DNA from: Fragilaria crotonensis
Lineage: Eukaryota > Bacillariophyta > Fragilariophyceae > Fragilariales > Fragilariaceae
Length of the DNA: 55,099 nt
Direction: 5' to 3'
Assembly (NCBI GenBank): GCA_022925895.1
Contig: JAKSYS010000410.1
Location: forward strand, 1-55,099
The notes under the pieces were generated by a model that saw nothing but the letters and a program-made list of their open reading frames with translations, ran no database searches and was not told where the DNA came from. This document shows, piece after piece, positions 21,801 to 30,998 of this stretch (its first letter is position 1; each line of letters opens with the position of its first letter). A program made the translations under genes and the position numbers.

Positions 21801-24677
21801 TCATTCGTTGTCGCCTCCCTCTGGATCACTGTGTTGGTTGTATTGAGTGTCCAGATTAGGCAAAATTGATGAGCTATCGTCGGATGCATCCATTGTTGAT
21901 GATATGTCCGGAGGTGCGGAATGTGTTTGGAATGTCTCAAGAGTTTCGTCCTCCAGTTCATCCTCAAACTCGGTTGACCCCAAGGACATTTCCTCTAGTT
22001 CGTCGTGAAGTGATCGCGACTTTTTCTTCGTCGGTGAATTGGCTTGTAGAGATTCATTCCTGTCCGTAGGCTCCACATGGTTGATAGAGGGACTGTCAGA
22101 TTTCTGCACGAGATTGAAGTGAAGTCGATTGACCCCGACGTGTTCAGTGCTCTCCGTCAGATCGCGCATGTCCATGAGTGTCCGTCGCCGTGTTGGATCC
22201 TTAGTACCAGTGGTCCGGTTGTGTTCGGTGCCTTTAACCTGGTGTTCGTGTTCGCCTTTTACTATTGATGCTGTGAGTACTTCGATCCGAGTGGCCATGC
22301 GATCAATGACATCCATCAATTTTGACACTCGGATGTTCAGATCTACGATTTGAACATGGGAGTCTTGTTGTCGTTCCATCGTGACTGCTAATTTGTCTCG
22401 GCTATCGTGTAGAACTGCATCCATATCGTCGATCCGGCCCAGTTTGGACTCGATGTTGTCTAATCTGGTTGCGGTTTGGGACGTGAGAGTGGAAGTTTCC
22501 GCCGTTTCCTGCTGTTGACGTCGAAATAAGGCTTCCAACTCGTTTAGGCGTCGTGTGGTGTCAGAAGACATGACCGATGCGGTAGCCCTGGACTGTGTCG
22601 CCGATTGAGTAAATGCAGTGTTGTCATCGCCATTTTCCAAATTGTTTGGTACCAAAGATAGAGCCGCTCCTGTGGACAAATTGGATGCCTTTGAGCCAAC
22701 TCGTTTTCCTCGTGAACGTTGGGTGGTGGAGGTCCTCTGCGTTATCCACCACTGTCGTGATACCCCGCACCGATGATGGTGCATTTTCCATATATCCTTT
22801 GATGACATCTGTGCTAAAAGATCCAAGTTCTTTTGAGTAGAGTGATCGATATGAATGACTGACGGTAATCCGGATAGACTGTCGCGAAATCGAGCTTCGC
22901 GCTTGCCAATGGGGTTAAGTCTCAATCGATATTGCCGAAGGTGATCGGCAGCTTGCTGGGCGTACTGCCTTGGGACTAGCAAATAGGCTTTTGATCATAG
23001 CCTCCGTTCACGACTTCGCATCGAGCCGCGGGATCATCAGCGTCCTGAAAAATTGTGCGCCCATTCCCGTGGAGCGTTCAACAACCGTGCCATTTTCAAA
23101 AATTTCTTTCCTGATTTTATCCAAGTTGATCAGAGTCGGAAATAACGGAAAAGATTTGAGCGTTTTGGCGTAAACATCTTGCATCTCAAAATATGCACTA
23201 ATCTGCGATGGTTGCAGTTGGGCGAGTGCAATACGTGGAAGAAACAAGGGAGAATTGTGCCCAGTCAAAAGAGCGGAAAGTGCCTGTGACAATGGTGACA
23301 CGTGAGTTTCACCACACTGAATCACTAGATGGTTAATCTTTTGTTCCATTGGTGTGCAATGAAAGAGTAGAATAGTGTCTTTGGGTAGTTGTTGGCGTAG
23401 GCTCCGTAGGAAATGGGTGCGTTGGGTAGTTCGAGCAGCTTTGAAAAGAATGTAACCTGCTGTTACAATTTTTCCGCTAGTTGTGGTTGAATTGGAGATT
23501 TTCACTTGTACTTTGTGTTCAGCAAGTTTGGTTACGGTGTGCTCTTTGTTTCTCCATTGGCCTGGAAATTTTGCTGCGAAGCAGACACGAGCGCCAAAAA
23601 TGATTTGGGAGGTAGCCGGCAGGCGCAGGAATGCAATGTTTGGAGAAAGAAATTCTCTCAGCTCACCTGGAGACAGAGTAGTTATCTCTGATGAGAGCAG
23701 GAGGTCACGGCTTTCCCATTGATAGAAAAAGCAATCATTGTCTGGAAATAACTCGCACAGCATTGCATGAACATCGGTCAACCAAAGGGGAGATTGCTCG
23801 TTGTAGCGAGAAAAATCTCCTTGTGGGGACCATATGAAAGTAAGTCGATACGTTCCGTCGTTCGTGGGGACATTGAGGTCTGGGTTAAACTCCGACTGTT
23901 TGTCCGCAGTGAATGAGGTATCCGAGGCTGTAGTAGTGCTGTTGGAGGATGTGGTTTTCTTGTTCTGAGAACCGCAATCATCCGTGGAAGTAGGCATGTT
24001 GGTGGTTGATAGATCACGTACGGAGTTGTCCACTATGCTCTCAAAAGGAGTGAAAGAGACGTTGGCAGAGTCTGTGGTGGAAGATTCGGGTGGAACTTTG
24101 GATGCATTCAGGGTGTTGGGCGATGAAGCCCTCTGCTGGGTCTTTGCTTCTTCGATCCGACCTGTGTCCATTGGTCACTTCAATATCCATAATGTCACGA
24201 TCACCGTGTACGTAATCTGTCCATGACGTGTCAATCGTATTGATTGCGAGGCATTGCGGTGCATGACGCTGGAGATACGGCTGAGATACATCAGTGGCCC
24301 ATGCCAACAAAGTGGTGGATATCTCCAATTTTCTGTCGACATGATACATAAAATTGTACCATACCATGCGATGGCAGATGATCGGGTCGGCACTGCTGCT
24401 GTACTTCATCCACAAAGTATCGAACTTTGTACAGTCATCGTACACAAAGAAGCCAAGAGTCACATATCGAGACCAGTTCTGCGGTGTTCCATGTTGCCTG
24501 TAGGCATGCGCGTTGGCATCACGTCTGTATCGTTCTTCGACAGAGAACCAGTCTACGCCTGCGGTTGGCCTCGGGATGGCTTTCACTCCGTCGTATAAAA
24601 ACCATACGTCGGATGATGCGGATCATGGTACGCCGCAGGGTCGGGAGGAGACGGGAGCGCCGCATGGGCGGTCATGG
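21801..24677 (-). pseudogene. LINE-A ORF1: RNA-binding/coiled-coil protein, frame-broken
   Basis: The likely start is the ATG near 24677 (MTMTAHAALPSPPDP), a Pro-rich leader of about 32 codons ending in TGA; the body continues in another frame (VDWFSVEERYRRDANAHAYR; MYHVDRKLEISTTLLAWATD). The body is homologous to ORF1 of LINE-C (LGFF.Y.DC, FMYH.DR..EIS, WAT). Later pieces are 24171-23008 (GTYRLTFIWSPQGDFSRYNE; ATSQIIFGARVCFAAKFPGQ) and 22982-21801, the latter with a heptad-rich coiled coil (RRLNELEALFRRQQQETAET; RLDNIESKLGRIDDMDAVLH) and an acidic tail. ORF1 proteins of this kind bind element RNA and trimerise through the coiled coil (family knowledge). The frame changes near 24600, 24110 and 23000. 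Confidence 0.7.
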
Positions 24678-24776
24678 TCATGGTGGGGATGCTACGCGAC
24701 AACTTCCTATTCGGGATACGCAATTACGAACGGCGGACAGAACGTACTTGCGCAAAACTAAACTAGAAAATTGTGT

Positions 24777-25232
24777 GTCGAGGTATTGAATAATCACAAG
24801 GTTGTATTTAGAAACGGCAACGTGAAGCAGGTTCTGACCACGAGTCCTCGCAGTGGATTCAGCGACCCTGATGCCTGATGCCCTGATGCCATGATGCCAC
24901 ATCACGACGGATTTGGTCAAGCGGACGTCTCACTACGACATGCTGACGGTAGCTTGTACTCCGTACTCCGTGCATTTAGACTTTGCTGTACCAGTCATGC
25001 TGCGTGACTAGTAGATAGCATGTCAAACGCGAGCGAGGAAAGGACGGGTCCCCGATTAGGTTTCACCAATTTGACGTCAGCGCCCACGTCACAAACAGTA
25101 GAAGTACTGACGTCTTTATCGTTCAAACGTACTCGGTACCAACATACATAGTACCGGAAGAGCTGTACTGGATTGACGTTCGTACTGTGTCACTGGTTAC
25201 TTGTTTGCGGACCACGAGACTGCGCTCTTCCA
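24777..25232. other. Intergenic between LINE-A and the foldback element
   Basis: About 455 bases. A short CTGATGCC/CCATGATGCC repeat lies near 24868-24900. No ORF worth listing. Weak similarity of the outer flanks of the foldback arms (short shared runs such as ACTTGTTTGCG versus ACTTG...GTTGCGCG in reverse) hints that the foldback could extend into this stretch, but it is not convincing. Confidence 0.35.
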
Positions 25233-25482
25233 GGAGGTTCGGAATTTCGGCTCTTTATGTGTCTCGTAACTTTTACGCAGATTATTTACCAGAAATTTGT
25301 TCGACAAACATCTAAATAATTCCACGTTTCCAAAATGATAGAATATCTTCTGTTGATACACTATAATTAAAACCGTGCTTTATTTTGGAACTGTTGTTTA
25401 CATCGTTTGTTATGACAAGTACGACATCGATTCAATGTCTTGGATGAACTAGTGCTATGTAGGGATATTCAAAAAAGGCGTT

Positions 25483-25602
25483 GGCTCTTGAGCCACTGGC
25501 TCTTGAGCCACTGGCTCTTGAGCCACTGGCTCTTGAGCCACTGGCTCTTGAGCCATTGGCTCTTAAGCCAGTGGCTCTTGAGCCACTGGCTCAAGAGCCA
25601 AT
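25483..25602. repeat. Left array: eight 15-bp units GGCTCTTGAGCCACT
   Basis: Eight head-to-tail 15-bp units start at 25483, 25498, 25513, 25528, 25543, 25558, 25573 and 25588. Each has a GGCTC-TT-GAGCC core, which can form a 5-bp stem with a 2-base loop. The sixth has TTAAGCC, and the last has AA in place of the TT centre. The period is a multiple of three, so the array stays open and reads as repeated LALEP, which is a by-product and not evidence of coding. Confidence 0.9.
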
Positions 25603-25820
25603 TTACCTCGTCCAACTAGTCGAGCGTGTTTCTTTAAATGAGAACTCGCCACACGGGAACGGAAAAAATGACAGGTCATCTAAGGTCGATGGTATGCGTA
25701 TGCGTTACGTCTCCTATTGGTATGACATAAAGTGCGAGCACTTTTGAGGACGAGCTCTATGACACACACAAAACGTGTGTTCTTGAGTTTGACTTCGCCG
25801 GGGGCTGTTGTTCAGCCGTT

Positions 25821-25880
25821 GGCTCTTGAGACAACGGCTCTTGAGCCAATGGCTCTTGAGCCATTGGCTCTTGAGACAAC
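25821..25880. repeat. Right array: four 15-bp units of the same family
   Basis: Four 15-bp units start at 25821, 25836, 25851 and 25866. The two outer units read GGCTCTTGAGACAAC, the inner two keep GGCTCTTGAGCC. The array sits opposite the left array about the centre of the foldback element, so the arrays can pair with each other as well as fold individually. Confidence 0.85.
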
Positions 25881-26143
25881 GGCTGCCGACACTTCAAATG
25901 TCGAATATCCTTAAGTAGGATTTTTATAAAACGTCGATTCCGTTGTCGCATAGTCTAATCTCAAGTTCTTTAGTTTCAGCTCAAAATTTGTCACGTCATG
26001 AGATTGATGTACCTAATGATCCGGACATTTGAAGTGATGGAACGTGGAATATTTGTCCGGCGTGACGAACGAAGTTGTAGAATTAGTATCCGTAGCCAGT
26101 AGTAGACACTTATAGGTAAAAGAGCCGAAATTCCGGAACCTCC

Positions 26144-29100
26144 AGAACTCCACAAAAGGCGCGCAACTATTGGCAAGTACAAAGTACCGGCGGCAGTAGG
26201 TCTACTATGGCTGGATTCACGAAGAGGATTCGCGAGGTAGAGCTCTACGTACTAGTACCACTATTTTTTTAGCGCTCGCATATTGAAAATTGATTTACAC
26301 GCCAAATCACTTGCTTTTCATTCCATTGACCATGGCAGTGAATATCTCAACCAATTCTTGATATTCCGTGGAGCTTCTTGAAGCTACATCATCTCCTTGC
26401 TCTTCATGAGTGAAAGCACATTGAAGCTCCACAGAAAACGCAGTTTTGATAAATTCACGACCATTCCAATTTCTACTGATCACGCGCAGGAGATGGCAGT
26501 AAAGGGGAGCACCTTCTTCTCTTGTGATTCCAGAAACGTTGTCTGATGAAGAGAACAGTTACCAGCATGTTGCCCAATTGAGTGTTGGTGTCAGTCATAC
26601 CAAATGTCACGAACCATGATGACGATGACAGTGGATCTTGGGATGGATCCAGATTCGAACCCTTAGAGCATCCCCACCCGAGGCGAACACGTGGTGAACT
26701 CCGTTTGGAACATTCTTGGAAGCATTTTCACCATTCCTACTTTTTCCTTTCAAAATAAGGACGGAAGAGGCTCACAGAATGTCACTCCTCGGAACTTTTG
26801 CTCCCCAGACGTTGGATCAATTTGTTGGCTGTCGATGTGTCGACCGATGGCTTGCTCTCACGACGTGACATGTGAAGTGCCATGAGTTGGGCATGCATTG
26901 CCTGGATACAGATGAAGGTCATAGCAGACTAACAGGGAAGATGAATTTGATACTGTCACCGATGAAGCCTCTGTTGTTGGTGTGCTCCTTGATGGTGCTA
27001 GCAAGCAGCTCCAAACGTTTTGGCTACTAGAGCCCAATCCTGGTTCCATCGCTGGATCAATGCATCACGGCATCTCGTGATCTGTTGTCACTGCTAAGAG
27101 ATAAGGAATCACCCATCATCATCCTGCAGGACTCGAGTCATGGACACCGCACGTGTGAGGAACTTCTTGACGCTGGGAGCCCTTCACTTGCATTTGTCAC
27201 CCGACACGGCGGTGGTGCGCAAGTTTCGAGATTTTGCTGTAAAACCTATCAGAAGTTGCCAATTCTCTGCCCATTCAAGTTCATGAATCGGAGAGACAGA
27301 ATTGGCTGATATATGTCAATATCAATTTGAATAACCGGACTTCTTGGCCAGTATTCGATTTGTCAGGATATGTCAATGACCAGCCAAGATATCTCATACA
27401 AGATTGGCATGAACTACACAATCCTGCTGCCCAATACAAACCTAATTGTCAACAACTTCAAATTGATTGGTGTTGATTGAAAGATCAAATGCTACTTTCT
27501 GAGTGGCTGCCTCACCCTGCCAAGAAATTTGAACGAATATGCTACTATGGCACATCTCGGATGTATTTTGTTTGCGGTCGCCTGCAATCATGTTGCGTAC
27601 AATCATAATGCTGCTTTCTTTAAAGCAGACCTCACTATATTTATCCAACAAGCCGGGCAATCAAGAGCATGGCGGATGAGATGGAATCACTTTGATTTCA
27701 GCATACCCTTTCTTGGTGTTCGACTGTGGGCTCATTCCTCCTGGTCATGACTCATGACTGCTCACCATCTTGTTGCCATTACCTTGCTTTGTTGGTGCAG
27801 ATCTCGTCACGCTGGCGCTCACGTCGCGGGTTCTGAAACTCTCGAACATTATATTGTACATCGACTAGACTAGCTACTTCTTCATTGCCACAGTTGGGGT
27901 CTATTTCGGCTAGATGAACAAAAGCTGCACTGACAACCCGATTAGAATCACCAATTCAGTAGCTGTACCGTAACCTTGGTATACTTTTGACGTCGGAAAT
28001 AAAAAAATTAATACTAGGCCTACGTAGAGCTACCTCGTGTACCCAAAATATGCATCCAGCCATAGAGAGGGGATTGCTTCAAAACAATCCAAAAGTTGCT
28101 CGGTATCCTCTGTATTATGTTCCGACGTATCCCGAGTCCTCTTGAGTATCTGCAAAGATATGTGATGCATTATGAATACATGGTCAACAAGCTGAGTGTT
28201 GCCTCACCAAGCACATTCGCAAATCGTGCCACAAATCACTTGGAGTATATGACATAGTGCTGAATCCCTTCATCAATGACGTTCTGAGTGTGATTCGCGT
28301 CGACAAAATTCGAATGCTCCATCCAGCCCATTGCCGAGCACACATCACATGAAACGTGGAACTCCAAGGACTTGAGTGTGGCCTGTCCAATCTGGCTAGC
28401 ATCGACGAGGCGAACGTGTCAGAAGTGACTCCGAACAGCCTGCACTTCATCAGCAGTGGGAAAGCTCGATACGTGTCTGTCTGCGTCTTGCTGTCTTTTT
28501 CCTTCGGCTGACCGTCAACGCTGATGCTACTTGCTTTCGATTGCACCGCCGCCCTGATTGCAACCACCCACCCGCCTGTGTGTCCCAATGGACAATCACC
28601 CCCTGGAAAAGCTCCTCCCCATAATCGGAGCGAAGACCTTGATAGTCAGCGGCGGTGACCGTTTTGCAACATCATTGGTGAAAGGAGTTGGCGGCAGAGG
28701 CCATATAGTCGGTATTGCCTGCCTTCTAGGTGAGAATGTATTTAAGCGACAGGAAGAAATGAACCAGGAAGGTTGTTTCGTTATCGACGAGTGTGCGGCT
28801 ATACAAAAGTTCGAGTAACGACTGGCAAAAGCACGAGGCCGCAAAATCCTCCACTCCAGTGTATCGGAACGTATCGCAAACACTGTGCAAGGCCTTGGAT
28901 CACTAGAGCATCTTTGAGCTTAAATCGACTCACTCGTTCGGCAGCACCGTCTTTCTGACATTGGAAAACTAAGTTAACTTTGAATGGTCTGGACAAATTA
29001 CCCCGGTATCACAGCGTTTGGTAGCAGTGCACCCAAAGGTGTCCAGCAAGGTTTTCTCCGAATAGTTATCATGAACATTTATCAGCCTGTCCAACGAAGA

Positions 29101-29239
29101 TACTAATGCATTCGAAGAAAATTTTGGAAAGCTCGAGGGACTACTGATATGAGTCTCAACTGAGCACCGCGTTGGCGCACATGTCAAGATTTTGAACGGC
29201 CTCGAGCTCATCGCATCGAATGCCAGCGGCTAGTGCATG
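26144..29239. other. Degenerate DNA without a recognisable gene
   Basis: About 3.1 kb. ORFs are short and scattered. Plus-strand fragments at 27085-27309 (SPIIILQDSSHGHRTCEELL) and 27529-27750, and a stretch near 28250-28480 (YDIVLNPFINDVLSVIRVDK in one frame), have protein-like composition with interrupted frames, which suggests old gene or transposon remnants. The fragment near 28250-28480 could be an upstream part of the kinase pseudogene because it has the same strand and a helical-repeat feel, but no specific motif supports that. Confidence 0.35.
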
Positions 29240-30998
29240 CCACAATTTGTGGAGAAATCATTGATTCCTTGAGAATCGACGCAGCTTTTCATGTTGTTGC
29301 ATTGCCTTAGCGGAAAATGCAGCGAATGTATTCGAGAGAGCGCATAATCGGATCATGAGTGATGCGTCAAGAGCGAAGACGGAGAAAGATATGCTGGAGG
29401 AGTAAATTGCGTCATCTGCGTGTCTTGCTTTGGATGCGTTCGGAGTGTCCTTGTCGTTATGCAACTAGTATTCGAATGAGGACTCGACATCGCACGAGTT
29501 TCGAGTTTTATCTATTTGGTTTCCGACGCTGCTGCTGGTGCAGGATTTCAATGTGGTCGGTGATCGCATTTTGACGTGGTCATTGATCGCGTTTTCGACA
29601 CGATCCCGACGTCGTGGCTGTTGCAATTGACGTACCACTTGCACTCGCGACTATGTGTTGGGCAAGGACTGGATTGGGATCCTATTCAGACTACACTGTC
29701 GAAGCTTATCGTGCTTATGTGTGAGCAGCATCCATCTGACTGAACTCCTCTCTCTCACCCACGGAGAAGACCATCGATCTGTCGGTGAAAGCCTTGATCC
29801 AATAATCCAAGCAGCAAATGCCATTATGGCTGCATTGTGAGGAGCAGCTGACGCAAACCGGCTCGACCTGTATGAAACATAAAAGAAGCCATCACAGACG
29901 CGTATCGTAGCCATGCAATGGCAGTCCCATCTAGCCTGAACAACACATCGTGCAGCAACGAGGAATCCTGATTAAGGATTCTCGAAGAACGGCATCAGAG
30001 CTAAAATGCGGTGCGCCGAATGCGTGCCGTGAGTATTAACTTGGTCTCCCACAGTCATTGAAATAATGAATACGGCAATTTCACGACGGATTCGCCTGGA
30101 AAAGAGTCGATAAACAATTTTCAGCCCGAATGCCCGCCTCGCGCCAACGGCCGTACGCGCCTGACGATTTTGGTCTACATGGTATCCACAGGAACGTGGT
30201 TCAAACAACTAGTGAAAGGAAATAACAACATCCAGCAAGATGCAATTATGCAACAAGGTTTCACGTATAGTAATGAGCTTCTGCGTCGTCGAACCGAGCA
30301 GAGTCGAGAACAGCCCTCTCGTCGAAAGAAGGGCGACACCCGATGTGTTCGCAAACCATTGAAACTTTTGACCAACAATGTGGGTACCTCTGTGCCCCAA
30401 ACGCGGCATTCTTGGCCGGATGTTGCGGGATACACGCACGAAACTGGTTAGGCGAATGGAGTTTTAATCGATGTATGGAGGAGCGAAATGATGAAGGTGT
30501 TCAAAGCCAAGCACGAAAAAAGCATGCTGCACTCGACCAATTCTGCCAGAATTTTTCGGCTGTTTTTGGAAGAGTCGAAATGTTTGAACGCGATTTACTG
30601 GCTTGGCACACCGCTAACATGGCGTACACAAGAACCTTTGCCGTAAGCCGTATTGTCGGTCACATGTTGGGCATTGGTGACCGGCATCATCGATTTTGGA
30701 AATTACTTTTGAACAGGGGCGTCTCGTGCGTAACCCAGAGACAGTTCCGTTCCGACTCACTTTGTGATATTGTCGACGGCACGGGACGCCTTGGGACGGA
30801 CGGACCTTTCACAGCGGAGGCAGAAACTTCATCTCGGATTTTGAGGGAGAACTCCGACACGCTACATGAAATCCTATCTGGCCTTGTTAGCGATCTGCAA
30901 TGCGAAAAGGCGCATCAAATGCTCGGGCCCGTCAAGAAGACGAGGAAGAGAGTGCGAGCTTGGTTGTAAGAAAATTTCCTCTAATGGAAGCCGCACGT
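29240..30998 (+). pseudogene. ATM/Tel1-like PI3K-related kinase pseudogene, FAT end and kinase domain
   Basis: Several plus-strand frames carry signatures in the right order. A FAT-domain end block reads IQTTLSKLIVLMCEQHP (about 29682-29732), followed by LLSLTHGEDH. The kinase N-lobe reads GTWFKQLVKG (about 30189), then NNNIQQDAIMQQ where active kinases have DD.RQDA.MEQ. The C-lobe reads MAYTRTFAVSRIVGHMLGIGDRH (30618-30686, in two overlapping parts), directly fused to IDFG in another frame, so the catalytic-loop Asn and about 20 residues are missing. FEQGRLVRNPETVPFRLT (about 30706-30760) and DIVDGTGRLGTDGPF (30766-30810) follow. ATM/Tel1 kinases signal DNA double-strand breaks. Multiple frame breaks, an internal deletion and altered ATP-site residues show a dead copy. 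The body ends at the LINE-B insertion. Confidence 0.75.
30989..30998. repeat. Target-site duplication of LINE-B, left copy
   Basis: AGCCGCACGT, repeated exactly at 33359-33368. The two copies bracket LINE-B. Confidence 0.8.

Larger units (their letters stand above)
15723..24776 (-). mobile_element. LINE-A: nearly full-length decayed non-LTR retrotransposon
   Basis: The minus-strand order is 5' UTR (about 24776-24680), ORF1 (to 21801), ORF2 with endonuclease, reverse transcriptase, RNase H and a zinc knuckle (21681-15868), and a 3' UTR ending in an AT-rich tail at the left (CCTAATTATTA then taataataacaataa on the plus strand). The 5' UTR resembles that of LINE-C at 49507-49610 (shared ACACAATTTTCTA and AATAGGAAGTTGTCGCGTA). 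The 3' end resembles LINE-B at 31003 onward (CCTAATTATTA, ...GACAA..ACCA.CGTGTGTACCCCGTC). No clear target duplication was found. At least eight frame breaks make it inactive as read. It interrupts or abuts the GC-rich retroelement's RT. Confidence 0.8.
25233..26143. mobile_element. Foldback element with concentric inverted repeats and 15-bp quasi-palindromic arrays
   Basis: The ends are inverted copies: GGAGGTTCGGAATTTCGGCT (25233-25252, continuing CTTT) and its complement, with one extra base, at 26120-26143. Further inward AATTCCACGTTTCC (about 25318-25331) mirrors GGAACGTGGAAT (26039-26050), and GGATATTC (25463-25470) mirrors GAATATCC (25903-25910). All three pairs share a centre near 25686, so they belong to one large inverted repeat of about 300 bases per arm, not chance matches. 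Each arm also holds a 15-bp tandem array. The middle (about 25603-25820) is unpaired and has no convincing gene. Such structure fits a foldback/MITE-like transposon or a palindromic duplication; no transposase was seen inside. Confidence 0.65.

Noticed and set aside
25481-25747. LALEP-repeat protein
   Set aside because: Its openness follows from a 15-bp repeat unit; there is no start context, domain or continuation, and the DNA is part of an inverted structure.
25483-25880. CRISPR array
   Set aside because: Units are contiguous with no unique spacers, and the genome is eukaryotic.
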